Source of the DNA: UMGS755 sp045602005
GTDB lineage: Bacteria > Bacillota > Clostridia > UBA1381 > UBA9506
Assembly: GCA_045602005.1 (NCBI GenBank)
Contig: JAZSAS010000085.1
Location: 9,562-73,561 of the forward strand
Length of the DNA stretch: 64,000 bases
Direction: 5' to 3'
In this document: positions 9,406 through 17,592 of the stretch, one piece after another
Numbering within the stretch: position 1 is the stretch's first letter
Layout: each line of letters starts with the position of its first letter
The notes under the pieces: model-generated
Databases searched by the model: none
Told to the model about the DNA's origin: nothing
Seen by the model: the letters and a program-made list of their open reading frames with translations, nothing else
Program-made: the position numbers and the translations under genes

Positions 9406-10194
9406 ATGGTTATTGATTTTCATGTTCATATGTTTCCTGACCAGCTTGCATCAAGGACAATTCCGCTTTTAGCAGAACGTTCCGGCCTTGTGCCGTATAC
9501 TGATGGTACATTGGGAACGACGCTTGAAAAAATGCGTGCTGACGGAGTGACGAAGATTGTTCACCAAAATATTGCCACGAACCCCCGTCAAATGACAAAG
9601 GTGAATGACTTTGCCATTGCTTGCAACCAACATGAAGAAATCGTTTCCTTTGGCAGCATTCATCCCGAGGCAGAACATTATGAAGCTGAGCTTGACAGGT
9701 TGAAAGATGCCGGCATCAAGGGCATTAAGTTGCACCCTGATTATCAGGAATTTTATATAGACAGCCCCTGCATGCAGCCTTTGTATGAGGCGATTTTAAA
9801 ACGTGGGTTCATTCTTTTGTTTCATGCAGGCTTGGATTATGGTTTGCCGGAACCGGTGCACGCCCCACCGGAGGCAATTGCCAATACGTTGGGTCTGTTT
9901 TCTGGAGAAAAGGTTGTGTTTGCTCACATGGCCGGCTTTCAAATGTTTGAGCGTTCCTTGGAATTGATTATCGGGCGGGATGTTTATATTGACACTTCCT
10001 GTTCAACAAGTTATGCAGAGCCGGAAATACTTTTAACAATGCTGAAAGAGCATAAACCAGACAAAATTTTATTTGCTACAGACCTTCCCTGGGGAGATTT
10101 CAAACAGGACATCAACGCCATTCAGGCTTTAGATTTATCCAATGAATTAAAGGAAAACATTTTACATAAAAATGCAGAGAAAATTCTCAATTAA
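9406..10194 (+). CDS. Metal-dependent amidohydrolase-like TIM-barrel protein
   Basis: A 262-residue protein of the amidohydrolase-2/TatD-like superfamily. The N-terminal metal motif DFHVHMFPD (HxH) is present, then GIKLHPDYQEF near residue 107, LFHAGLDYG near 140, FAHMAG near 170 and the terminal FATDLPWGD near 225, which supplies the catalytic aspartate. These blocks fit a divalent-metal hydrolase or decarboxylase; the substrate cannot be read from sequence. ATG 9406 is chosen because AAGGAG sits 10 bases upstream; a longer version from 9367 would begin inside the transporter gene. It is the last gene before a bidirectional terminator. Confidence 0.85.
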   Translation: MVIDFHVHMFPDQLASRTIPLLAERSGLVPYTDGTLGTTLEKMRADGVTKIVHQNIATNPRQMTKVNDFAIACNQHEEIVSFGSIHPEAEHYEAELDRLKDAGIKGIKLHPDYQEFYIDSPCMQPLYEAILKRGFILLFHAGLDYGLPEPVHAPPEAIANTLGLFSGEKVVFAHMAGFQMFERSLELIIGRDVYIDTSCSTSYAEPEILLTMLKEHKPDKILFATDLPWGDFKQDINAIQALDLSNELKENILHKNAEKILN

Positions 10195-10240
10195 TAAAGA
10201 AAGACAGAAGCGATTATTTCGCCTCTGTCTTTCTTTATTT
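10195..10240. terminator. Bidirectional rho-independent terminator
   Basis: A near-perfect hairpin (AAAGAAAGACAGA paired with TCTGTCTTTCTTT) lies between the convergent amidohydrolase and tlyA genes. A-rich and T-rich flanks serve both strands. Confidence 0.85.
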
Positions 10241-11037
10241 TATCCCAATGCTTGGTGTGCTTTGTCTACCACATCTTTGGCGGCAGACACCGCCAAAAGA
10301 GAAGAGACATTCTTTTTTAAATAAATTAAATATTCAATGTTGCCCTCCGGACCTTTCACAGGGGAGAAGTCTAATCCCAAAACACCGAAGCCTTGTTCTG
10401 TGACTAACCCAAAGATTTTCTCAATAACCTCAAGGTGCACCGCAGGGTCACGGACAACACCTTTTTTTCCAACCTTTTCACGACCTGCCTCAAATTGAGG
10501 TTTTATCAAAAAAACAGCAGGGGCCTCGTTCTTCAGTAGTCGATAAACAACCGGAATCACATGAAACAGTGAAATAAACGATACATCAGCAGATGCAAAA
10601 TCAAGGGGTTCCGGCACTTGCTCTTCTGTTACATTTCGAATGTTGGTTCGTTCCAGATTGATAACCCGAGGGTCATTGCGTAATTTCCAGGCAAGCTGAC
10701 CATAGCCAACATCCACGGCATAAACCTTGCTGGCGCCGTTCTGGAGCATTAAATCTGTAAAACCGCCAGTAGATGCTCCGGTATCCATACAGACCTTATC
10801 TGTAAAAGAAAGGTTGAAAACCTTCATTGCTTTTTCCAGCTTCAAGCCGCCACGGCTAACATAAGCCAGCGTCTTGCCACGCACTTCAACGATTTGTTCA
10901 GGAGAAATCAGCGTGCCGGGTTTATCACACTTTTGATTGTCAACATACACAATACCGGTCATGATAATGGCTTTTGCTTTTTCACGGCTTTCAGCCAAAT
11001 TTCGTTCTGTCAATATAATATCAAGCCTGGTTTTCAA
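10240..11037 (-). CDS. TlyA-family rRNA 2'-O-methyltransferase
   Basis: A 265-residue TlyA (YqxC/hemolysin A) family protein. The first 60 residues form an S4 RNA-binding domain (RLDIILTERNLAESREKAKA). A FtsJ-like SAM methyltransferase follows, with MDTGASTGGFTDLML near residue 84 and SADVSFISL near 150. The mycobacterial homologue methylates ribose positions in 16S and 23S rRNA and affects capreomycin sensitivity; Firmicute family members are less well studied. The start is a TTG preceded by GAGGGAAGAGG. It follows nth by 15 bases on the same strand. In many Clostridia tlyA sits in a xseA-ispA-dxs-argR-recN cluster; that context is missing here. Confidence 0.93.
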   Translation of the reverse strand: MKTRLDIILTERNLAESREKAKAIIMTGIVYVDNQKCDKPGTLISPEQIVEVRGKTLAYVSRGGLKLEKAMKVFNLSFTDKVCMDTGASTGGFTDLMLQNGASKVYAVDVGYGQLAWKLRNDPRVINLERTNIRNVTEEQVPEPLDFASADVSFISLFHVIPVVYRLLKNEAPAVFLIKPQFEAGREKVGKKGVVRDPAVHLEVIEKIFGLVTEQGFGVLGLDFSPVKGPEGNIEYLIYLKKNVSSLLAVSAAKDVVDKAHQALG

Positions 11038-11052
11038 GCCTCTTCCCTCGCT

Positions 11053-11691
11053 TTATTTTACCGTCTTTTTATAATAGTCACAAACGCTTTGTAAACCGCA
11101 AAGTGAGCATTTTGGTCCTCTTGCCGTGCAGAGCTTCCGTCCGTGGTATACCAATTGATGACAGAAGGTGCTGCCATATTCCGGCGGAACAATCTTCCAC
11201 AGATCCATTTCGATTTTTGTGGGGTCAGTGTGCTTTGTCAACCCCAGTCTTCCGGTGATGCGTTTTGCATGGGTATCAACCACGATGGATGGTTGTCCAA
11301 AAGCATCGCCCATGAGCAAATTTGCTGTCTTTCGCCCTACACCGGGAAGACTTAATAGTTCATCCATGGTTTGCGGCACAACACCGCCAAAATCTGCTAA
11401 CAGCTTTTGGGCACAGGCAATCAGGTTTCGTGTCTTGTTATGATAAAAACCGGTGGATTTAACGGCTTCCTCCATCTCGTGAATATCTGCCTCTGCAAAG
11501 GCTTTAACAGTTGGATATTTTGCAAAAAGAGAAGGGGTTACCTGATTGACACGGGCATCGGTACACTGTGCTGCAAGTTGGGTTGCCACCAAAAGCTGAA
11601 AGGGGTCGGTATAACACAGTGAACAATCAGCGTCAGCATACGTGGTAGAGAAATATTCCTTAATTTTAAGAATTTTTTCCTTTTTTGTCAT
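11053..11691 (-). CDS. nth: Endonuclease III (DNA glycosylase/AP lyase)
   Basis: Removes oxidised pyrimidines and cleaves AP sites in base excision repair. The 212-residue length is normal. The helix-hairpin-helix LPGVGRKTANLL with the catalytic Lys is near residue 118, and VDTHAKRITGRLGL with the catalytic Asp near 140. The C-terminal iron-sulphur cluster motif is complete (Cys-x6-Cys-x2-Cys-x5-Cys: CTARGPKCSLCGLQSVC). It lies 12 bases downstream of the SLH gene and 15 bases upstream of tlyA, so the three may be cotranscribed. Its Shine-Dalgarno site is weak (AAGAGAGA). Confidence 0.96.
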   Translation of the reverse strand: MTKKEKILKIKEYFSTTYADADCSLCYTDPFQLLVATQLAAQCTDARVNQVTPSLFAKYPTVKAFAEADIHEMEEAVKSTGFYHNKTRNLIACAQKLLADFGGVVPQTMDELLSLPGVGRKTANLLMGDAFGQPSIVVDTHAKRITGRLGLTKHTDPTKIEMDLWKIVPPEYGSTFCHQLVYHGRKLCTARGPKCSLCGLQSVCDYYKKTVK

Positions 11692-11703
11692 TTTGGTCTC
11701 TCT

Positions 11704-13323
11704 TTATTGTACGGAAATGACTTGTTCCACGTAAGATTTTTCGCCGGATGCACTGATGGAACGGATGCTGTCACCTGTGGCAATATCAAGATAGATGGTG
11801 TCGCCCTGTTTAAGCTGCATGTCTGCCTGTTCTAAGCCATCTGCAACAGCAAAGAGGTCAACCAGCGTTTTTGTGCCGCTTAAACTGTTAATGGTGCAGG
11901 CCACACGCATGGTGTAGCCAATTTCGTTTTCACAAACTAACGAGGGATAGTAGGTTAAATCAATATCTGCACCTGAAACGGCATTCACAGCATTTTTCAC
12001 AAAGCATAAAATGCTGTTGAAAACAGAATCAAATTCCCGTGCAAAGTTATAGGTTTCTGCCGGTGTGGTTTTAGCGCTGACAAAAGGCGTTGTGTATAAT
12101 GCAGCAGGCATGCCCTCCAGCATAACACGAAAATCACCGTATGACTCAGGAGTCAGCAGGAGAGAATGATTGGTTTTTGTGTGTGCACCAACAACATCGG
12201 GTATGGTGCTGGTATCTGTCTGCGAACCAATAATTCTGTCAAAAAGCAGACAAAGGGCTGTGAATTCCTCTATGGTAATGGGAGCATTTAAATCTTCTTT
12301 TAATGAAATAATGCCGTTATTCTTTGCAAAAGTCAGACAAACGTTCATCATTGTTGTTATAGACTTTGGTAGACCTTCAGTCATATCACCATAAATCATG
12401 CTTTCATGGGATTTTGAAATAAACTGGTAAGTTAAGGCTGCAACGGTATCTCCAAAATTAGCAGCCTTGTCAGCAAATGTAGCACTTGCACGGTCTGTTC
12501 CCAAACAATCAGTAAACACAATGGTTACATCTAATGCATAGGGATGCTCGAACGTTGGCTTGGCTGTTGTGCCATGATAAGTCAAATTGGTTTCCTCAGC
12601 ACCAATGCGCAGAACAGCACGGGACATTTCACCGTTTGTCATTGTGTCTGCAGGGGCATAGGGTTCATCGCCGAACAGCTTTAAACCATTATATACATTC
12701 TTTAAAATTTCATCATTCACAATTTGTGCAAAGCTTTCCTTGGTTTGTGCTGCCGAGCGGGCACGAACAATCAACGTTGCAGCTTCTGCACGGCTTAACG
12801 TGTCTGAAAGACGGAGATTAATGCCGTCGCCGTCGCCACGGATTAAGCCGGTTGTGTATACCCAAGCCACAGCCTCTGGTGCTTTTTTATATTGTGAGGT
12901 AATCAGCGAGGGAACAAAAACATCTGTTTGAACCTTGCCGCCACGATTCCATAAAAGCTCAGCCACCAATCCACGTGTAATCGGCTGGTCGGGCAGGAAT
13001 GAGTTTGTTCCGTCCTCAGGGAATGATGCATTCATAACATAAGTATATGCCCAGTGTTCCGGTGCAACGTCGCTATAATTCTGAGGTCTTGCAACAGAAC
13101 CAAGCCCCAGCATTTTAACAAATTCAGCACGAGTCACAGTGCCATTTGGACGAAAACTACCATCTTCATAACCGGAAACCGTACCGTCTGCCACCAAAGT
13201 CTGCACCGGTGCATATGCCCAGTGTTCCTCTGCCATATCAGAAAAAACCTGTGCTGAAACACCAAAAGCACATACCGAAGCAAGGAGTGAAGTAATCAGG
13301 GTCAAAACCAAAATTTTTCTCAT
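11704..13323 (-). CDS. S-layer homology (SLH) domain surface protein
   Basis: A 539-residue exported protein. A signal peptide occupies residues 1-24 (hydrophobic LVLTLITSLLASVCAFG, then VSA-Q). Three SLH modules follow at roughly residues 27-73, 80-130 and 143-195; recognisable blocks are FSDMAEEHWAYAPV, GYEDGSFRPNGTVTRAEF and LSRAEAATLIVRA. SLH trimers bind pyruvylated secondary cell-wall polymers. The remaining 340 residues match no family I recognise and probably form the exposed part. AAGGAGG precedes the ATG. A cell-surface gene in front of nth and tlyA is an unusual operon partner. Confidence 0.9.
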   Translation of the reverse strand: MRKILVLTLITSLLASVCAFGVSAQVFSDMAEEHWAYAPVQTLVADGTVSGYEDGSFRPNGTVTRAEFVKMLGLGSVARPQNYSDVAPEHWAYTYVMNASFPEDGTNSFLPDQPITRGLVAELLWNRGGKVQTDVFVPSLITSQYKKAPEAVAWVYTTGLIRGDGDGINLRLSDTLSRAEAATLIVRARSAAQTKESFAQIVNDEILKNVYNGLKLFGDEPYAPADTMTNGEMSRAVLRIGAEETNLTYHGTTAKPTFEHPYALDVTIVFTDCLGTDRASATFADKAANFGDTVAALTYQFISKSHESMIYGDMTEGLPKSITTMMNVCLTFAKNNGIISLKEDLNAPITIEEFTALCLLFDRIIGSQTDTSTIPDVVGAHTKTNHSLLLTPESYGDFRVMLEGMPAALYTTPFVSAKTTPAETYNFAREFDSVFNSILCFVKNAVNAVSGADIDLTYYPSLVCENEIGYTMRVACTINSLSGTKTLVDLFAVADGLEQADMQLKQGDTIYLDIATGDSIRSISASGEKSYVEQVISVQ

Positions 13324-13425
13324 CTTTTGTGCCTCCTTAAAACATTAAATTAATAATCAAATTAATTGTAACATATATTTAAGCATTCTGCAAGTGACAT
13401 TCTGTGATTATTTTGAATTTAACTC

Positions 13426-13454
13426 TTGTTTTTTTTGCTACAATATAGTAAAAT
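13426..13454 (+). promoter_or_regulatory. Possible promoter of the PqqD/S26/ABC cassette
   Basis: TTGTTT and TAAAAT are 17 bases apart, ending 30 bases before the pqqD-like start. Overlapping alternatives (TACAAT at 13439, TATAGT at 13444) make the exact -10 uncertain. The 161-base divergent gap also carries the start region of the SLH gene. Confidence 0.4.
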
Positions 13455-13484
13455 GAAAACAGTATATAAAAAGGATGTGCCTGA

Positions 13485-13754
13485 ATGAAAATTAAAGATG
13501 GTTTCGTTTTAAAGACAATTGCTGATAGCACGGTGGCTGTGCCGGTGGGAGACAACCTTGTGAATCTCCAATTGATGCTAACGTTGAATGAAAGCGGAGC
13601 ATATCTCTGGAAATGCCTTGAAAAAGATTGCACAGAGGATGACCTTGTTGCAGCAATGACATCTGAATATAATATTGATGCACAAACTGCCCGGACAGAT
13701 GTAGAGGAGTTTTTGACAATTTTAAAGGAGAATCATATTTTAGATGAAGCCTGA
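13485..13754 (+). CDS. PqqD-like peptide-binding (RRE-type) protein
   Basis: An 89-residue stand-alone PqqD-fold protein. The pattern fits the family: N-terminal strands (VLKTIADSTVAVPVG), the LNESGAYLWKCLEKDCTEDDLVAAM helix region, and a winged-helix end (DVEEFLTILKENHILD). PqqD-like domains act as RiPP recognition elements that hold leader peptides for a maturase or exporter. Here it is the first gene of a tight cassette; its end overlaps the peptidase-like gene by 11 bases. AAAGGAT lies about 9 bases before the ATG. No radical SAM enzyme or precursor peptide is visible beside it, so its partner is unknown. Confidence 0.82.
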   Translation: MKIKDGFVLKTIADSTVAVPVGDNLVNLQLMLTLNESGAYLWKCLEKDCTEDDLVAAMTSEYNIDAQTARTDVEEFLTILKENHILDEA

Positions 13755-14229
13755 TGTTAGTCATAAACAAATTCCTACAGAGATTTTGTTACCGTTTCTT
13801 AAAGAGCTTTTGCAGAACGGAAAATCTGTGAATATGACCGTAACAGGCAACAGCATGTTGCCGTTGTTTCGGGATAAAATGGATAGCGTGCTTTTAGAGC
13901 GCCCCGGCATAATCAAGAAGTTTGATATTGTGCTGTACGTTAAGGAAGACGGTCAGGCAATTTTGCATCGAATTGTTAAATGCCGCAAGGATGGATATAT
14001 GATAGTGGGGGACAACCAGATTCAGCTAGATGGCCCCATCGCGCCTTCTCAGATTGTGGCAGTGGTAACCGGTTTTTACCGTAACAAACATTTTTTTCCT
14101 TGCACGAAATGGTGGTGTAGGCTTTATGGTTTTGTGTGGGGACATTTGCGCTTAGTCAGACGGCCTCTGATTCCGCTGCTTTATAGCGGATTACGTTTGA
14201 TGAAACGGATAGAACGAATGGGGAAATAG
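13744..14229 (+). CDS. S24/S26 signal-peptidase-like protein
   Basis: A 161-residue protein with S26 peptidase blocks: VTGNSMLPLF with the candidate catalytic Ser near residue 38, ILHRIVKC near 79 and MIVGDNQIQLDGPI near 91. The residue at the general-base position reads as His (LHRIV), as in ER/SipW-type signal peptidases, not the Lys of bacterial SPase I. No clear N-terminal transmembrane helix is seen. The C-terminal 50 residues are rich in Arg, Trp and aromatic residues and may sit on the membrane. Its gene overlaps pqqD-like upstream and is one base from the ABC gene. It may trim or escort an exported peptide; the substrate is unknown. Confidence 0.75.
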   Translation: MKPDVSHKQIPTEILLPFLKELLQNGKSVNMTVTGNSMLPLFRDKMDSVLLERPGIIKKFDIVLYVKEDGQAILHRIVKCRKDGYMIVGDNQIQLDGPIAPSQIVAVVTGFYRNKHFFPCTKWWCRLYGFVWGHLRLVRRPLIPLLYSGLRLMKRIERMGK

Positions 14230-14230
14230 A

Positions 14231-15880
14231 ATGAAATGGTTGATTAAAAGAACAAAATTTGTTTGGCCCGGTGTTTTTCTTTTGACCCTGACAGGAATGC
14301 TCACCTCTTTGGTGGGTGTTCTTTTTGCGCTTCTTTCTAAGCGCGTCATTGATATTGCTACAGGGCAGCAAAGCGGTGACCTGATTTTTGAAGGGTTTGT
14401 TCTGTTTGGCTTTTTGTTTCTTCAGCTTGTGTTAGAAGTTCTGGAATCTGTGGCTGATATTCAAATTACAGGACGATTTAACATCCGCTTTAAAACAGAG
14501 TTTTTCAAAAGACTTTTGAGAAAAGATTATTTAAAAATTTCTGAATTTCATTCCGGCGAACTGTTAAACCGCATTAACAGCGATGTTGCTTCTGTGCAGA
14601 CAGGTTTAACCCAAATGCTGCCGCAGCTGGCTTTTTATTTTACGAAAATTATTGCTTGTTTTTTTGCTCTTTATGCGCTTGACCCTCAGTTTGCACTGCT
14701 GTGCCTGTGCCTTGGACCATTCGTTTTTCTGATTGCTTTATTATACAGAAAAAAGATGAAGCATTTGCACAAAAGCTATCAGATGGCTGACGGCAGAGCA
14801 AAATCATTCATGCAGGAAACACTGAAGAATATTCTTGTGATTAAATCTTTTGGCAGTGCAACACCGGCGGCAGATAAAAGCCGCAAGTTGCTCCATGAGC
14901 TGTTTCGGGTGAGTGTTAAAAAGAACCGACTCAGCATTTTGGCAAACGTCTTTTTTTACATTGCTCTCACTGCCGGTTATTATTTTGCATTGGCATGGGG
15001 CGCCTACAAGATTGCAAACGATGTTATGACCTTTGGTACCCTGACAGCTCTTTTGCAGCTGGTGGGGCAAATTCAAGCACCATTTCAGGGCCTTTCTGCA
15101 CTGTTTCCGCAATATTATGCCATGGCGGCTTCTGCTGAACGTTTGAAAGAGCTTGAAATGTTGCCTGATGACCATACCCAAAACCAAACCCCGTGGGATG
15201 GGGAACAATGGTCTGAAATTCGCCTTTCGGGCATTTCTTTTGGCTATCGTGATGAACCAATTTTAACACAAACTGATTTTTCGGTTAAAGCGGGGGAGTT
15301 TGTGGTGATTTCAGGTGCCTCCGGCACCGGAAAGAGCACACTCCTGAAAGTGATGATGGGGATTTTATCGCCCAAAGGAGGGACGGCTTCTTTGGTGCTG
15401 CCAGACGGAACAGAGCGACCTTTGTTTCAAGAAACGAAACGTTTATTTTCTTATGTACCCCAGGGAAATCTGATTGTTTCGGGAACCATTCGGGGAAATA
15501 TTGCTTTCTTTAAAACCGATGTGACCGATGAAATGATGATTCAAGCCGCCCGCGATGCACAAATCTGGGATTTTATAGAATCGTTGCCTGAAGGACTCGA
15601 TACCCAGCTGGGCGAAGGCGGTCTGGGGCTTTCTGAAGGTCAGATTCAGCGACTTGCTGTGGCACGTGCGTTGGTTCATGATGCACCAGTGCTGCTCTTA
15701 GACGAATCTACCTCGGCACTGGATGAAGAAACAGAGCAGGCCCTTTTATCAGCGCTGAAAAACCGGCACGATAAAACATGCATTTTGGTTTCCCACAAAA
15801 AAGCGGCTTTGGCTTTTTGTGACAGAGTTTTTCATTTTGAAGGAGAAGAGTCTGAAACAGTCCAAGAAGAAAAAATGTAA
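14231..15880 (+). CDS. ABC transporter, fused permease and ATPase (exporter half)
   Basis: A 549-residue type IV-like half exporter. An N-terminal six-helix transmembrane domain (residues 1-310, with the coupling segment HSGELLNRINSDV near 110) is followed by an ATPase domain with Walker A GASGTGKST, signature LSEGQIQRLAVARAL and Walker B VLLLDESTSAL. No N-terminal C39 peptidase domain is present, so any leader cleavage would need the neighbouring S26-like protein. The start is one base after the previous stop. The gene is followed by the promoter of the pyr operon. Confidence 0.92.
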   Translation: MKWLIKRTKFVWPGVFLLTLTGMLTSLVGVLFALLSKRVIDIATGQQSGDLIFEGFVLFGFLFLQLVLEVLESVADIQITGRFNIRFKTEFFKRLLRKDYLKISEFHSGELLNRINSDVASVQTGLTQMLPQLAFYFTKIIACFFALYALDPQFALLCLCLGPFVFLIALLYRKKMKHLHKSYQMADGRAKSFMQETLKNILVIKSFGSATPAADKSRKLLHELFRVSVKKNRLSILANVFFYIALTAGYYFALAWGAYKIANDVMTFGTLTALLQLVGQIQAPFQGLSALFPQYYAMAASAERLKELEMLPDDHTQNQTPWDGEQWSEIRLSGISFGYRDEPILTQTDFSVKAGEFVVISGASGTGKSTLLKVMMGILSPKGGTASLVLPDGTERPLFQETKRLFSYVPQGNLIVSGTIRGNIAFFKTDVTDEMMIQAARDAQIWDFIESLPEGLDTQLGEGGLGLSEGQIQRLAVARALVHDAPVLLLDESTSALDEETEQALLSALKNRHDKTCILVSHKKAALAFCDRVFHFEGEESETVQEEKM

Positions 15881-15897
15881 AAAATTTAAAAAAAAGA

Positions 15898-15926
15898 TAG
15901 ACATGAGAAGAAATTTGTGGTACAAT
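15898..15926 (+). promoter_or_regulatory. Predicted sigma-A promoter of the pyr operon
   Basis: TAGACA and TACAAT are spaced exactly 17 bases apart, upstream of the PyrR attenuator. Confidence 0.65.
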
Positions 15927-15956
15927 AAATAACAATAACAATTGAATAATTTACAC

Positions 15957-16070
15957 ATGCCTTTAAATCGGTACAGAGATGCTGATAAGGTGCACACATC
16001 AGATAACGGGAACTATCTAAAAATCTACCTGTATGCTCTTATTGCGTCTTGCAGTAAGAGCTTTTTTAAT
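15957..16070 (+). promoter_or_regulatory. PyrR-dependent transcription attenuator
   Basis: The untranslated leader holds a PyrR-binding hairpin at about 15957-15994. Its stem is TGCCTT with AAGGTGCA, and the loop region contains CGGTACAGAGATGCTG, resembling the conserved CAGAGA loop of pyr leaders. Downstream is an intrinsic terminator at 16035-16068 (GCTCTTA with TAAGAGC, then six T). By the known mechanism, UMP-bound PyrR stabilises the first hairpin and lets the terminator form. The assignment rests on position, loop sequence and terminator. Confidence 0.8.
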
Positions 16071-16100
16071 ACCTGAACAATTTTAAAAGGAGGCAGCTTT

Positions 16101-16658
16101 ATGGAGCAGAATCGTTCCAGCATCATGGATGATGCCGCTATGCAGCGAGCAATTACCCGTATTGCATTTGAAATCATTGAAAAAAACAAAGGAACTGAAA
16201 ATCTGGCCTTGATTGGCATTCAGCGTCGGGGTGTTTTAATGGCAAACCGCCTGAAAGAGAAGCTGGAAGAGCTGGAGGGCAAGGAAGTGCCCATGGGCAT
16301 TTTAGACATTACCTTTTACCGTGATGACTTAAGCTTGCGTTCTGACATGCCTGTTATCAACGGCACAAGCATTGATTTTATGGTGATTGATAAAAAAATT
16401 GTGCTGGTAGATGATGTGCTTTTCACAGGTCGCACAGCCCGTGCCGCCATGGAGGCCATGATGGAGTTGGGACGTGCTCAAAAAATTGAACTGGCTGTTA
16501 TGGTTGACCGTGGTCACAGAGAACTGCCCATACGTGCGGATTATGTAGGAAAAAATATTCCCACTTCCCGGAATGAAATTGTGCATGTTTGTTTTGATGA
16601 ACTAGATGGCTATAACGAAGTTTCTCTGGAAAAAATCTCTGATGTTTCCCAGAACTAA
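16101..16658 (+). CDS. pyrR: Bifunctional PyrR: pyr mRNA-binding attenuator / uracil phosphoribosyltransferase
   Basis: A 185-residue phosphoribosyltransferase-fold regulator. The PRPP loop VLVDDVLFTGRTARAAM is near residue 98, with IGIQRRGVLMANRL near 37 and VMVDRGHRELPIRADYVGK near 134, all typical of PyrR. In family members it senses UMP and UTP and binds leader RNA to favour termination; a matching attenuator lies just upstream. AAAGGAGG precedes the ATG at 16101. It is the first gene of pyrR-pyrB-pyrC-pyrF-carA-carB. Confidence 0.96.
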   Translation: MEQNRSSIMDDAAMQRAITRIAFEIIEKNKGTENLALIGIQRRGVLMANRLKEKLEELEGKEVPMGILDITFYRDDLSLRSDMPVINGTSIDFMVIDKKIVLVDDVLFTGRTARAAMEAMMELGRAQKIELAVMVDRGHRELPIRADYVGKNIPTSRNEIVHVCFDELDGYNEVSLEKISDVSQN

Positions 16659-16670
16659 CAGGAGGATAAC

Positions 16671-17591
16671 ATGAAGCTTGTTAATAAAGATTTATTAGGA
16701 ATGAAAGAGCTGTCGGCAGAGGAGATTCGCTATATTCTCTATCAGGCAGAAATCATGAAAAACATTTTAAATCAAAACGCAAAAAAAACACCCCATTTGC
16801 AGGGAAAAACCGTGGTAACACTGTTTTATGAAAACAGCACCCGCACACGAATGTCCTTTGAACTGGCATCTAAATACATGAGTGCCAACGCTGCCAACAT
16901 GACAGCCTCCGGCTCCAGTGTGCAGAAAGGCGAAAGCCTGATTGATACAGCCAGAACACTGGATGTTATGGGAACAGACGTGATTGTCATTCGTCACCAG
17001 ATGTCCGGTGCGCCTCATCTCATTGCAAAGCATGTCAACGCTGCGGTTGTCAACGCCGGCGACGGCATGAACGAACATCCCACGCAGTCTTTGCTTGACC
17101 TTCTCACTATGAAGGAAAAGAAAGGCAGAATTGAGGGGCTTAAAGTTGCCATCATTGGCGATATTTCTCACAGCCGTGTGGCACGTTCTAATATTTATGC
17201 TTTAAACAAACTGGGAGCTGAGGTTGTGCTGGGCGCTCCGGCAACCTTAATTCCTCGTGACATTCAGGAGTTGGGTGTTGAAACCCATGAAAATGTGGAA
17301 AAAGCAATTAAAGGTGCCGACGTTGTTATGTGTCTGCGCCTGCAGAAGGAACGTCAACAAAGCGGTCTTTTGCCCAGCATGCGGGAATATTCCAAATTTT
17401 TTGGCTTAAATTCCGAGCGCTTGAAGCTGGCTAAGGAAGATGCCATTATTATGCATCCCGGTCCTGTCAATCGTGGCATTGAGCTTTGCACAGAGGTTAT
17501 GGATTCTGACCGTGCTGTGATTGATGAGCAGGTAACCAATGGCGTAGCAGTGCGCATGGCTGTTCTGAACATTCTGGCGAAAAGGAGCTGA
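16671..17591 (+). CDS. pyrB: Aspartate carbamoyltransferase catalytic subunit
   Basis: Condenses carbamoyl phosphate with aspartate, the committed step of pyrimidine synthesis. In the 306-residue protein the carbamoyl-phosphate motif STRTRMSFE is near residue 56 and HPTQSLLDLLT near 135; MHPGPVNRG is near 262. The length fits the unregulated Bacillus-type trimer, and no pyrI gene follows. The gene is 12 bases after pyrR and one base before pyrC, preceded by an AGGAGG site. Confidence 0.97.
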   Translation: MKLVNKDLLGMKELSAEEIRYILYQAEIMKNILNQNAKKTPHLQGKTVVTLFYENSTRTRMSFELASKYMSANAANMTASGSSVQKGESLIDTARTLDVMGTDVIVIRHQMSGAPHLIAKHVNAAVVNAGDGMNEHPTQSLLDLLTMKEKKGRIEGLKVAIIGDISHSRVARSNIYALNKLGAEVVLGAPATLIPRDIQELGVETHENVEKAIKGADVVMCLRLQKERQQSGLLPSMREYSKFFGLNSERLKLAKEDAIIMHPGPVNRGIELCTEVMDSDRAVIDEQVTNGVAVRMAVLNILAKRS

Positions 17592-17592
17592 A

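Noticed and set aside
13453..13488. An 11-codon ORF (MKTVYKKDVPE) whose stop overlaps the pqqD-like start, a possible leader or precursor peptide
   Set aside because: It has no ribosome site, and its ATG falls on or near the likely -10 box, so it is probably not transcribed. It is too short and lacks precursor features.
13379..13633. Minus-strand ORF of 84 codons over the divergent promoter region
   Set aside because: It is antisense to the pqqD-like gene, has no ribosome site and crosses the promoter.
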